A stretch of DNA of 64,000 nt from Chryseobacterium ginsenosidimutans. GTDB lineage: Bacteria > Bacteroidota > Bacteroidia > Flavobacteriales > Weeksellaceae. The stretch is from contig NZ_JANUCO010000001.1 of assembly GCF_024807225.1 (NCBI RefSeq), forward strand, positions 1,426,001-1,490,000. Direction: 5' to 3'. Shown piece by piece: positions 9,743-18,191 of the stretch (positions are counted from its first letter, which is position 1; the number at the start of each line of letters is the position of its first letter). Below the pieces are notes generated by a model, which was not told the DNA's origin, did no database searches, and was given only the letters and a program-made list of their open reading frames with translations. Position numbers and translations under genes: made by a program.

Positions 9743-10504
9743 ATGTTTTATAACAATGCTGTCTGTGATATTTATATAGGAAAAAGTGCCGGTGCAAAGA
9801 TGATGCAGGACATAAGGAATGCTCAGAAAAATGTGAAAATTGTTTCGCCCTATCTTTCGCCTTTTTTAATTAAAGAACTCATTCATCTTCATTCAAGAGG
9901 GATAAAAATCAGATTGATTACCACCGATGAAATTGAAGATTTTTATGGATATGAAAAAAATATTCACAAACTTATCATTCAGCATAAACGTATCGATGAG
10001 AAGGCAAAACAGACAAGAGATAATCTTCTCAGCCTGTCCGGAACGTTACTTTTTGCCATGATTGGAGTTGGAGTAGTTTTGCTTCCGTTGATGTATCTTT
10101 TACATAATTTTAAATTTGCCTTTGGGTTTATCCTCGTTGTTTTGATGTTCCTTGTGAGAGATTCTGTTGTGAAAAAAATTAAAAAAACGAAAGTTTATCA
10201 TTACACCTATAAACAGCTTTTTCCGTTTAAAGTTTTTGTTTCTCCCAATAGCGGAAATTCTACTAATAAAACCTTCATTCATAGTAAAATTTACATTATT
10301 GATGATGAGATTGCTTATCTGGGTTCTCTTAATTTCACAGGAAGTGGGGTAAAAGACAATCATGAAACAAGAATCAGAACATCCGACCCGAATGCAGTTG
10401 CTCAAATTATAGAAGAAGTAAAGGAGATCTTTTATCATTCAGGTTTGCCCGAAAGAGATATTCAGTTTTGGGGAAGCCAGTTGTATGATGAGCCGATTAA
10501 TTAA
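9743..10504 (+). CDS. Phospholipase D-like domain protein with internal membrane hairpin
   Basis: 253 residues. The C-terminal half has one clear HKD signature, HSKIYIID (HxKx4D) followed by GSLNFTGSG, the catalytic half-site of the PLD superfamily. The N-terminal half has the fold (VKIVSPYLSPFLIKELIHLH...KIRLITTD) but no HKD residues. Between the halves lie two hydrophobic stretches (LLFAMIGVGVVLLPLMYLL and FAFGFILVVLMFLV) that should form a membrane hairpin. It could be a phosphodiesterase or nuclease that dimerises to build the active site on the inner membrane face. It converges on the hydrolase at 10509 with a 4-bp gap. Confidence 0.75.
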   Translation: MFYNNAVCDIYIGKSAGAKMMQDIRNAQKNVKIVSPYLSPFLIKELIHLHSRGIKIRLITTDEIEDFYGYEKNIHKLIIQHKRIDEKAKQTRDNLLSLSGTLLFAMIGVGVVLLPLMYLLHNFKFAFGFILVVLMFLVRDSVVKKIKKTKVYHYTYKQLFPFKVFVSPNSGNSTNKTFIHSKIYIIDDEIAYLGSLNFTGSGVKDNHETRIRTSDPNAVAQIIEEVKEIFYHSGLPERDIQFWGSQLYDEPIN

Positions 10505-10508
10505 AAAT

Positions 10509-11529
10509 CTACTTCTTTTGGGAATCAATAAAATTCACCATTTCGTCTGTAAGCTGATTCATGTAAGTTTTATCCGTTGTTCCGAAACCATGTACACCGT
10601 CTTTCACAACGATCAATGAAGTTTCAATATTTGCTTTTTTAAGCTTTTTTTCTAATTTTTTTGACTGTTTTAAAGGAGCAACCTTATCTTTATCTCCATG
10701 AAGAATAAAGGTAGGAACTGCATTTTGAACATCATTGATCGGAGAAACTGTTGCTAAATAATCAACGGCTTTTCTTTTCTCTTCTTTAATGTCATATCCT
10801 GAAATTCCAAAGACTAACTTTTGTCTGATTTCCACGATCGGTTTCAGGAAAAGTCCGACAATAGATACGGGAAACTTGCCCCAATCTTGTATGCAAAAGA
10901 TTATTTAAATCTGTCGGTCCAAAATTACTAACCACGTAATTTACCTTTCCGGAATATGGTGAAAGTTCGGGGCTTCCTACATATTCATTATCGGTTGAAT
11001 AAGCGGCAAGCATTGATAGATGAGCTCCCGATGAAGCTCCAAAATAACCGATATTCTTATCGTCAAAATTATATTTTCCTGCATTTTTTCTTACCCATTT
11101 TACAACATCTTTCGTATCCTGAATCGGTTCTGGAAAATGCACCATTTCACTCACTAAAGTATAATCAATACTAATGACAGCGTAGTTTTTTTCTATTAAT
11201 TTTAAAATAAAGCCTTCAATATAACTATCAGTTCTCACCGATTTATCACCTTTTGCCCATGCTCCGCCGTGAACATAAATTACCACGGGAAGTTTTTCTG
11301 TAGTCAATTTTTTCGGTTCGTAAATATCTAAGAGAACAGGATTTCCTGCGTTGTCATTTTTATAGGAAATATCTTTTAAAAAAGTTGTTTTCTCAGGAAG
11401 AACGGTACTTGGAGGAGTTTGTGGCTCAAGAGGAGGTTGAGAATAACTTAGATTGAATAAAGATAAAAGTAAAATAAAAAACAGGCTCAAAGAAAACCTG
11501 TAAATTATACCGTGATTAGATGATTTCAT
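10509..11529 (-). CDS. Exported alpha/beta hydrolase (BD-FAE-like), frameshifted
   Basis: Exported enzyme: a signal sequence with a long hydrophobic core (FSLSLFFILLLSLFNLSYS) comes first. It carries the HGGAWAKGDK oxyanion motif and GASSGAH as nucleophile elbow, and the C-terminal frame holds FILHGDKDKVAP and GVHGFG with the acidic residue and His. The frame breaks near 10872-10874. Removing one base from the run there (GGGAAAC to GGGAAC on the + strand) gives RLGQVPVSIVGLFLKPIVEI, joining the two reading frames. The repaired product is about 339 residues. The break shares the RGAAACY context of the other broken genes, so it is probably an artefact. Confidence 0.8.
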
Positions 11530-11550
11530 AGAATATTATTTTGAAGAGTG

Positions 11551-11946
11551 TTATTTTACTAACTCCTCAAAAAGTTTACCAAAAGTCTTTTCCAGATCCT
11601 TAGATTTTCCCGGATGAGGTCTTGAAGTCTGAACAACAGAGCTTCGAACCGCCGTCAACCAACGGAAACGTTCCGGAATTTCAAATTGCGAGATAGGTCC
11701 GCCTTCTTTATTTCCTTCTCCTATTTTTTTGAAGCTTTCCAAATTCTGAATGACATCGTCATAATCAAGTTTACTGTGCATTAATTTGAATTTATCCGGA
11801 CATAAATAAAATTCAACCTTAATGAATTTCTCTTTTTTAGAAAACATCACCAATCCTATGTTGAAAAATTCTTCTCTCTCAATCTTAGGAACCAAGCGTA
11901 TTACAGCGTATTCGTAAATTTTATCCTCTTGCATTTTTGGCTTCAT
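11551..11946 (-). CDS. DUF3037 domain protein
   Basis: A 131-residue cytoplasmic protein beginning MKPKMQEDKIYEYAVIRLVPKIER..., which matches the DUF3037 family (the EYAVIRLVP...E.FNIGLVMF core is typical). No catalytic motif is visible. Its start lies inside the last codons of the HipA-like kinase gene (26-bp overlap), so the two are translationally coupled. DUF3037 genes recur next to HipA-like kinases in other bacteria, which suggests a functional pair, but the role is unknown. Confidence 0.82.
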   Translation of the reverse strand: MKPKMQEDKIYEYAVIRLVPKIEREEFFNIGLVMFSKKEKFIKVEFYLCPDKFKLMHSKLDYDDVIQNLESFKKIGEGNKEGGPISQFEIPERFRWLTAVRSSVVQTSRPHPGKSKDLEKTFGKLFEELVK

Positions 11947-12694
11947 TTAAAAAGATTTCAGAATTTTCCAAGCGTGTTTTCAGGAAGTTGAAATAGATTT
12001 CACGAATCTCTTCCGGACTTTCATCTGCGTCGTTCCACTGCAACCAGTTTTCAGGAATTAAATTAATAATTTCCCGGAATAGATTTTCATTTAAAATTTC
12101 TTTTGCAAATGTATCCGCTTCATTCAATTTTGTAGCTTGAGGAAGTAGAACGTGATCTTTCACATATTTAAAAGGAGTTTTCGCTGCCGTATCAAAATTC
12201 TGCCACGAATGGTGAAAGTAAAAAGATGCACCGTTATCAATTACCCATAATTCTTTATTCCACATCAAAAGATTGGTATTCTTGAAAGTACGGTCGATAT
12301 TGGTGATAAATGCATCCAGCCAGACGATTTTTGAAGCCAAAAGCGGATCAATTTTCACACCCGGATCGTAAGTAATCGAACCTGAAAGATAATGTAATCC
12401 CAAATTCAATCCTTCAGAATTTTTTAATAGATCCTGAATTTCCTCATCGGCTTCTGTTCTTCCGAAGTCTACATCAAGATTTGCAAAAACCAATTCAGGA
12501 ATTTTTAATCCTAAAGCTTCCGTTATTTTTCCGCCTAATAACTCGGATATCAACATTTTAACTCCATGACCGGCGCCACGGAATTTTAAGACATATTTAA
12601 AATCATCATCAGCTTCTGCCAAAGCCGGAAGCGAACCTCCCTCGCGAAGCGGCAGAATGTAACGCATCACGGTTACCGTTCTTAAATCCAACAT
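11921..12694 (-). CDS. HipA-like kinase family protein
   Basis: 257 residues, related to the HipA kinase fold but lacking the N-terminal HipA subdomain. Kinase-like features are YVLKFRGAG (nucleotide-binding Lys), WLDAFITNIDRTFKNTNLL (catalytic loop with Asp and Asn, as in HipA's NxDRHxxN) and LWVIDNGASFYFHH (metal-binding D). The family is probably a Ser/Thr kinase acting in the cytoplasm. There is no HipB-type antitoxin beside it; the partner is instead the overlapping DUF3037 gene. Whether it is a toxin or a housekeeping kinase is not known. It starts at the only plausible ATG, 12694. Confidence 0.82.
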   Translation of the reverse strand: MLDLRTVTVMRYILPLREGGSLPALAEADDDFKYVLKFRGAGHGVKMLISELLGGKITEALGLKIPELVFANLDVDFGRTEADEEIQDLLKNSEGLNLGLHYLSGSITYDPGVKIDPLLASKIVWLDAFITNIDRTFKNTNLLMWNKELWVIDNGASFYFHHSWQNFDTAAKTPFKYVKDHVLLPQATKLNEADTFAKEILNENLFREIINLIPENWLQWNDADESPEEIREIYFNFLKTRLENSEIFLNEAKNARG

Positions 12695-12812
12695 GAAGCA
12701 AAAATAAGGTTTTCCTTTGTGTTTAATTCTATTTTTAATATTTTTAAGTGAAAAATCAAATTCGATTAATTATAAATCGTGAATTTTTTTAGCCTATCAT
12801 TTTAACACTAAG

Positions 12813-12882
12813 TTTGTCATTCCGTAGGAATCTCAGCAATTAAAGATATTAAAAACAGTATAGATTCCTGCGGAATGACAAA
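12813..12882. repeat. Inverted repeat TTTGTCATTCCGTAGGAATCT type
   Basis: Arms 12813-12833 and 12862-12882 are reverse complements apart from one position, separated by 28 bases. Related GTCAxxCTGAAAG arms occur at 37554-37635. It lies between divergent genes at 12694 and 12923, so it is not a simple terminator. Confidence 0.55.
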
Positions 12883-12922
12883 GTGCATGCAAAATGTGGT
12901 TACCAATTAAAAAATAAAAAAT

Positions 12923-13771
12923 ATGAAAGTCACCAAAAAACAAAATATTATCATCTCAAATCCGGAAACAAGAGATTTTCTTGCCGATGCCTACTATCCT
13001 GAAACGGAACAAAAATTACCGTTAGTTATTTTCGTTCACGGCTATAAAGGCTATAAAGATTGGGGAGCTTGGAATTTAATGGCTGAAAAGTTCGCAGAAG
13101 CCGGATTTTTCTTTGTTAAATTCAATTTTTCCCATAATGGAACGACGGTTGAAGATCCTCATAATTTTGCTGATCTGGAGGCTTTTGGAAACAATAATTA
13201 TTCTAAAGAGCTTTCTGATTTGGGAGTTGTGATTGATTATTTTGTTAAAGATGCTACAATTGATGATCAGAAAATAGTTTTGATCGGTCATAGTCGAGGA
13301 GGAGGGATTTCTATCATTAAAACCTATGAAGACGAAAGAATCAATGGGTTGATAACGTTGGCAAGTATTGATACACTGGAACGTTTTCCGAGAAATGATG
13401 CCTTTGAAAAGTGGAAGGAAGCCGGAGTTTATTATGTCACAAACGGACGGACAAAACAGGAAATGCCGCATTATTATCAGTTTTATGAAGACTTTGAAAA
13501 AGATGCACACCGATTTGATGTAGAAAGAGCCACGGAAATGGCAAAAGCTCATGTTTTAATTATTCATGGGACAAATGACGAATCTGTGAGTGTGAAAAAT
13601 GCGGAACATCTTCATCTTTTGAATCCGAATTCTGAACTGTATTTAATTGAAAATGCAAACCATACTTTTGGAGCAAAAGAACCATGGGAAGAAGATAATT
13701 TACCAAAAGATCTGAACGAAGTTGTTGAGAAATCTATAGAATTTATCAACAAAAAAATTGTCAATGAATAA
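12923..13771 (+). CDS. Cytoplasmic alpha/beta hydrolase (dienelactone-hydrolase-like/S9-like lyso fold)
   Basis: 282 residues with no signal peptide. The strand-loop FVHGYKGYKDWGAWN provides the oxyanion hole, GHSRGGG the nucleophile Ser, HGTNDESV the Asp and NANHTFG the catalytic His. It is an intact serine hydrolase, similar to alpha/beta hydrolases annotated as esterases or peptidase-like in Flavobacteriia. The substrate is not predictable. It converges with the flavin reductase gene at 13871, with a long imperfect hairpin between them. Confidence 0.87.
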   Translation: MKVTKKQNIIISNPETRDFLADAYYPETEQKLPLVIFVHGYKGYKDWGAWNLMAEKFAEAGFFFVKFNFSHNGTTVEDPHNFADLEAFGNNNYSKELSDLGVVIDYFVKDATIDDQKIVLIGHSRGGGISIIKTYEDERINGLITLASIDTLERFPRNDAFEKWKEAGVYYVTNGRTKQEMPHYYQFYEDFEKDAHRFDVERATEMAKAHVLIIHGTNDESVSVKNAEHLHLLNPNSELYLIENANHTFGAKEPWEEDNLPKDLNEVVEKSIEFINKKIVNE

Positions 13772-13866
13772 GGCTTGAAGCTAGAAGCAGGAAGGTGGAA
13801 GTTATCATTGTAACGTTTATTTTCACAGTTTGAAAACTTCCAACCTCCAGCTTCCGACTTCAAGCC
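13772..13866. terminator. Long imperfect inverted repeat between convergent genes
   Basis: GGCTTGAAG at 13772-13780 pairs with CTTCAAGCC at 13858-13866, and the arms continue inward (GAAGC/GCTTC, GGAAGTT/AACTTCC). It fits a bidirectional terminator between genes ending at 13771 and 13871. Confidence 0.5.
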
Positions 13867-13870
13867 AGAA

Positions 13871-14692
13871 TTATTTAATTAAAACCTTCCAGGCTTCGTC
13901 AATTTTACTTTCCAGTAATAATTTTTGCGCATTCTGGTGAATATTTTCATCATCATGACAGTTTTCTGAAGGTAAAATTTCTACGTTTGCCAACATTCCC
14001 AAATCGTTTCCTGTAAAGACTTTGCTGTATTTTATGGCATCAGGAAGAAGATCAAAACCGATTCCTTTTGTTACCAAAGGTTTTGGAACTTCAAAAAGAG
14101 TTGCTTCATTATTTCTGGAATACCAGTTTCCGCCTAAACGAGAGACCATATCGAGTTTTGCCTGATCCAAATTTCCTTGCTCATCCAAATATTCTTCTCT
14201 GATATGAATTTTCTGAACTTCACAAATTATCAGATTTCCTGCACCTCCCTGATCTCCTAAATGTTTTATTTCTAAAACTTTACATTCAAAATTAACGGGG
14301 CATTCTTCGATTAATTTAGGCTTAACCAAATCTGCATCTTTCATGGTCAATCCGGATTTGATGAACTCATTGACGCCGTCTCCATATTCTGTGGAGGCCA
14401 AAGAAATCTGTTGTACAATCGGGAAATTTACGGTTCCGATTACGACTTCAGAAGTTTCCAAAACGTTTTCCAATGTATGTTTTGTCGTATTATCGCGCAC
14501 TCTTCTTGCCGGTGAAAAAATCAAAATCGGAGGAACTGTACTGAACATATTAAAAAAACTGAACGGTGATAAATTGCTGTTTCCTTCTTTATCAACCGTC
14601 GAAGCCAACGCAATCGGACGCGGTGAAACGGCAGTTTGCATGACGAGTTGTAGTTGTACGGGAGTTATTTCGGATGGGATTACTGTTTTCAT
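13871..14692 (-). CDS. Flavin reductase family protein (FMN-binding split barrel)
   Basis: 273 residues with a flavin reductase-like split barrel: SPRPIALASTVDKEGNSNLS, then FFNMFSTVPPILIFS and ARRVRDNTTKHTLEN, the typical flavin-contacting strands. These enzymes bind FMN and either reduce it with NAD(P)H or act as flavoprotein oxidoreductases. It lies directly downstream of fahA on the same strand (128 bp gap with an inverted repeat), so it may have a link to aromatic amino acid breakdown, though no direct role in the pathway is known. Confidence 0.85.
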   Translation of the reverse strand: MKTVIPSEITPVQLQLVMQTAVSPRPIALASTVDKEGNSNLSPFSFFNMFSTVPPILIFSPARRVRDNTTKHTLENVLETSEVVIGTVNFPIVQQISLASTEYGDGVNEFIKSGLTMKDADLVKPKLIEECPVNFECKVLEIKHLGDQGGAGNLIICEVQKIHIREEYLDEQGNLDQAKLDMVSRLGGNWYSRNNEATLFEVPKPLVTKGIGFDLLPDAIKYSKVFTGNDLGMLANVEILPSENCHDDENIHQNAQKLLLESKIDEAWKVLIK

Positions 14693-14712
14693 TATTACAT
14701 TATTTCTTTTAG

Positions 14713-14798
14713 CACATAAGTCACATTAGTTTTAAAGTTTAATACTTTGAAAATATTTTACAACGCACGAAAAACGAATTTTCTTTGTGACTTATGTG
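14713..14798. repeat. Inverted repeat CACATAAGTCACA
   Basis: CACATAAGTCACA (14713-14725) and TGTGACTTATGTG (14786-14798) are exact reverse complements around about 60 bases, filling the gap between fahA and the flavin reductase gene. Confidence 0.5.
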
Positions 14799-14819
14799 TT
14801 AAAATTTAAAGTTTATCAC

Positions 14820-16067
14820 TTATTTCGTAGGAATAATTTTCCCGGAAACTTCACCGAAACCAACTCTTACACCGTCTTTTTCAGCCCAAGCTTTCATGGT
14901 TACGGTATCGTTGTCATCGATGAATTTTCTTTCCTGTCCGTTGTTTAACTGGATTGGATTCTGCCCTCTCCAAGTTAATTCAAGCATAGAACCGAAAGAT
15001 TTTGGATCGCTTCCTGAAATTGTTCCACTTGCGTACATATCTCCAACTTCAACATTGCAACCGTTTACTGTGTGATGAGCCAATTGCTGAGTCATATTCC
15101 AGTACATATGTTTGTAATTGCTTTCGGAAATTAAATTTTCTTCACCATTTTCCGGCTGTAAATACACCTCAAGATTGATATCGTAATTTTTATCTCCTTC
15201 AAATTTTAAGTAATCTAAAACTTCAGGATCTTGCGTAGGAGAAGCTGTTCTGAATGGTTCTAAAGCTTCCATAGTCACAACCCAAGGAGAAACTGATGAA
15301 CCGAAATTTTTACCCAAAAACGGTCCTAGCGGAACATATTCCCAAGATTGGATGTCTCTTGCAGACCAGTCGTTGAAAACTACCATTCCGAAAATAGCAC
15401 CTTCCGCTTCTTTTGTAGAAATACTTTCGCCCATTTCGGTGTTTTGATTGATGATAAAAGCCATTTCCAGTTCAAAATCCAATTGTTTTGAAGGTCCGAA
15501 AACCGGTTTTTCTGCATCTGCAGGTTTCATCTGACCTTTCGGACGGTTGATATCTGTTCCTGAAACTACGATCGATGAAGCTCTACCGTGATACCCTACA
15601 GGCAAATGTTTCCAGTTTGGAAGCAGCGCATTTGCAGGATCTCTGAACATTTTTCCAACGTTGGTTGCATGTTCGATGCTGCTGTAAAAATCTGTGTAAT
15701 TCGGGATGTGAACAGGCATCATCATGCTTACTTTATCTAAGTCGTAGAAAGCGTCTTCAATTGTTTTTTCGTCTTTAGACAATATTGAACCTTCCTGTAA
15801 TAATTCCTGAATTTTCAAACGAACGGCATTCGTGATTGGTTTTCCTAATTCGATGAACTCATTTAAGGTATAAGCTTCGAAAAAGTTATCGTCAAGACCT
15901 TCTATCTCTTCAAAATAACCAAGATCGAACAATGCTGCAAGATCAACAATCTGATCTCCGATTCTTGTACAACATGCGATATATTCTTTGTTGAAAACCG
16001 CTACTCCAAACGGAATATTATGTATTGAAAAATCTGAATTTGATGAATACTCTACAAATGATTTCAT
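14820..16067 (-). CDS. fahA: Fumarylacetoacetase
   Basis: 415 residues, the normal length. It hydrolyses 4-fumarylacetoacetate to fumarate and acetoacetate, the last step of tyrosine degradation. The N-terminal SH3-like domain is followed by the beta-roll catalytic domain. Typical segments are DFYSSIEHATNVGKMFR (metal-binding Asp and catalytic His), LPVGYHGRASSIVVSGT, LDFELEMAFIIN (Glu ligands), VFNDWSARDIQSWEYVPLGP and SWVVTMEALEPF. Upstream on the same strand are a small exported protein, HPPD, a CoA transferase and homogentisate dioxygenase, so the context is strong. No maleylacetoacetate isomerase gene is in the window. Confidence 0.97.
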   Translation of the reverse strand: MKSFVEYSSNSDFSIHNIPFGVAVFNKEYIACCTRIGDQIVDLAALFDLGYFEEIEGLDDNFFEAYTLNEFIELGKPITNAVRLKIQELLQEGSILSKDEKTIEDAFYDLDKVSMMMPVHIPNYTDFYSSIEHATNVGKMFRDPANALLPNWKHLPVGYHGRASSIVVSGTDINRPKGQMKPADAEKPVFGPSKQLDFELEMAFIINQNTEMGESISTKEAEGAIFGMVVFNDWSARDIQSWEYVPLGPFLGKNFGSSVSPWVVTMEALEPFRTASPTQDPEVLDYLKFEGDKNYDINLEVYLQPENGEENLISESNYKHMYWNMTQQLAHHTVNGCNVEVGDMYASGTISGSDPKSFGSMLELTWRGQNPIQLNNGQERKFIDDNDTVTMKAWAEKDGVRVGFGEVSGKIIPTK

Positions 16068-16231
16068 AATTTTTTGAATTTGATTTGGATTTACAATGAA
16101 AATCCGTTAAAATTTTAGTTTTAAATATTTTTTGAAGTTAAACACAAATTCCACTAATTTTTACATGAATAGACACAAATTTAATATTGTTTTAATATTG
16201 TGAAAATACTTGAGTTATTTTTGTTGGAATG

Positions 16232-16263
16232 AGATTGCTTTGTCGCTTTCACTCCTCGCAATG
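16232..16263 (-). repeat. Dispersed repeat (reverse copy of the element at 8583)
   Basis: AGATTGCTTTGTCGCTTTCA followed by CTCCTCGCAATG, the reverse complement of the 8583-8615 repeat with few changes. Confidence 0.6.
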
Positions 16264-16277
16264 ACGTTTCAAAATAT

Positions 16278-16757
16278 TTATTTTTTAGTTTTAGCCTTAG
16301 TTTTAGAAAAAGATTCTTCGTCGATCCATCTGGCTCTCGTATTAATATCAATAAGGTATAGAATATTATCCTGTCTTGTTAATAATAACGTTTTGGTAAC
16401 AGGAATGGGGACTTTTTGATTTTCCAGCATATCCGCTCTTAAAGAAATAATATTTTTCTTGTTTCGTACAATATCGCCCGAAAAAACATTGGAATTTGTT
16501 TCTCCCGTAGCTTTGTCATCGAAAACTTCTACGTAAGTAGCTTTGTTTCCTTTAATAACAATAAAATCTCTTTCCGTGTGATCGGTCTCGTCTTTTATGA
16601 AGACAAATTTCTTGTTATTGATATCAACCGTTTCCAGATTCTGATTGACTCCTTTTCTTTCTTCAAGTCGGGTAAGAATGTCATTTAATGAACCATATTG
16701 CGCTTTTAAGCCAAATGTTGCTCCAAAAAATAAAACTCCAACGAAAATTTTCTTCAT
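16278..16757 (-). CDS. Exported hypothetical protein in the tyrosine degradation cluster
   Basis: 159 residues from the ATG at 16757; an in-frame ATG 30 bases upstream gives an unlikely extension, whereas 16757 opens the signal peptide MKKIFVGVLFFGATFGLKAQ. The mature part is polar and strand-rich (KFVFIKDETDHTERDFIVIK, NVFSGDIVRNKKNIISLRAD), with an acidic and basic C-terminus. No known domain is recognised. It lies 40-70 bp from hppD and upstream of fahA on the same strand, which suggests co-transcription, but the function is unknown. Confidence 0.7.
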   Translation of the reverse strand: MKKIFVGVLFFGATFGLKAQYGSLNDILTRLEERKGVNQNLETVDINNKKFVFIKDETDHTERDFIVIKGNKATYVEVFDDKATGETNSNVFSGDIVRNKKNIISLRADMLENQKVPIPVTKTLLLTRQDNILYLIDINTRARWIDEESFSKTKAKTKK

Positions 16758-16826
16758 AATAATGTGTTTATAAAAAAGTTTTGTCAAGATTTTTCATCCT
16801 GACAAAACTCTGTATTGTATTTTAAA

Positions 16827-17957
16827 TTAAAGATTTCCTCTTTTGTCTTGCTCTTTTTCTAATGCTTCGAACAATGCTTTGAAGTTACCCGCACCAAAAC
16901 TTTGTGCTCCGTGTCTTTCGATGATTTCAAAGAATAGAGTAGGACGGTCTTCTACCGGTTTTGTAAAGATCTGTAACAAATATCCTTCTTCATCATGATC
17001 GATAAGGATACCCAAATCCTGAAGCTTTTTAAGATCTTCGTCGATATGACCCACTCTTTCAGGAACCATGTTGTAATAAGCTTCCGGTGGAGCAGAAAGG
17101 AACTCTACGCCACGTTTTTTAAGCTCAGTTACCGTATGAATGATGTCTTTTGTAGCAACAGCGATGTGTTGTACACCTTCACCTTCGTAGAAATCAAGAT
17201 ATTCTTCTACCTGAGATTTTTTCTTACCTTCTGCAGGCTCGTTGATCGGGAATTTTGCAAATCCGTTTCCGTTTGACATTACTTTAGACATCAAAGCAGA
17301 ATATTCTGTGTTGATCTGTTTGTCGTCAAAAGAAAGGATGTTTACAAATCCCATTACTTTTTCGTACCATTCTACCGTTGGGATCATTCTGTCCCAACCT
17401 ACATTTCCTACACAATGGTCTACATATAATAACCCTGCATCTTCAGGCTGATAAGCACTTTCCCATTTTTCGTAACCAGGCATGAAAGGACCTGTATAGT
17501 TTTTTCTTTCGATAAACATGTGAACCGTTTCTCCGTATGTGTAGATTCCGGACATTCTTACTTCACCGTGTTCGTCCGTCAAAGTTACCGGCTCCATATA
17601 AGGTTTTCCGCCTCTTTTTGTCGTTTCTTCGAAAGCTGCATAAGCATCATCTACCCAAAGTGCCAAAATTTTCACTCCATCACCGTGTTTTTTTACGTGC
17701 TCGCTGATTGGTGAATCAGATTTAAGACCAGTTGTTAAGATCAATCTGATTTTTCCTTGTTGAAGAACATAAGATGCGCGGTCTCTTACTCCTGTTTCAG
17801 GACCAGCGTATGCTACAGACTGAAAACCGAAAGCGGTTTTATAAAAATGAGCAGACTGTTTAGCATTTCCTACATAAAACTCAATGTAATCTGTACCATT
17901 AATTGGCAAAAAATTCTCTGCTTGAGCAATTTTTTCGGCAAATGTAAGTGTTGACAT
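16827..17957 (-). CDS. hppD: 4-hydroxyphenylpyruvate dioxygenase
   Basis: 376 residues from the ATG at 17957 (MSTLTFAEKIAQ); an upstream ATG gives only a 12-residue extension. The enzyme turns 4-hydroxyphenylpyruvate into homogentisate with Fe(II) and O2. The two vicinal-oxygen-chelate domains are clear, and the iron ligands can be placed: His in YVDHCVGNV, His in GVQHIAVATKD and Glu in LFFEIIERHG. The C-terminal helix FGAGNFKALFEALEKEQ is typical of the family. It is the second enzyme of the pathway encoded by this cluster. Confidence 0.97.
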   Translation of the reverse strand: MSTLTFAEKIAQAENFLPINGTDYIEFYVGNAKQSAHFYKTAFGFQSVAYAGPETGVRDRASYVLQQGKIRLILTTGLKSDSPISEHVKKHGDGVKILALWVDDAYAAFEETTKRGGKPYMEPVTLTDEHGEVRMSGIYTYGETVHMFIERKNYTGPFMPGYEKWESAYQPEDAGLLYVDHCVGNVGWDRMIPTVEWYEKVMGFVNILSFDDKQINTEYSALMSKVMSNGNGFAKFPINEPAEGKKKSQVEEYLDFYEGEGVQHIAVATKDIIHTVTELKKRGVEFLSAPPEAYYNMVPERVGHIDEDLKKLQDLGILIDHDEEGYLLQIFTKPVEDRPTLFFEIIERHGAQSFGAGNFKALFEALEKEQDKRGNL

Positions 17958-18155
17958 ATTTTCTATTTTTACTTTATATTTATGGGTATGCAAATTACGA
18001 ATTTCTTACTAATACGAAAAATATAAACAAACAAACGTTAGGAAAGTTTAATCAAAATTTAAAGAAGAGTTTATTTAAGTATGCTTAAGTTTATTGTATT
18101 GGGGTTAAGATGTATACTTTTGTCATTACAACAAGTGAGAAAAAGAATATTTCGA

Positions 18156-18191
18156 AAAATGAAAGCCATAGGAATCTCCTGCGGCTTTCTC
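18156..18191 (-). terminator. Rho-independent terminator after the 18192 gene
   Basis: On the minus strand GAAAGCC (18183-18189) pairs with GGCTTTC (18161-18167), with an inner AGGA/TCCT step, followed by ATTTTTC. It lies immediately after the stop of the 260-residue protein gene. Confidence 0.7.

Noticed and set aside
8825..13771. A single hydrolase gene duplicated three times
   Set aside because: The hydrolases at 8825, 10509 and 12923 differ in signal peptides, motifs (HGGG, HGGA, HGYKG) and length, so they are separate family members rather than recent copies.
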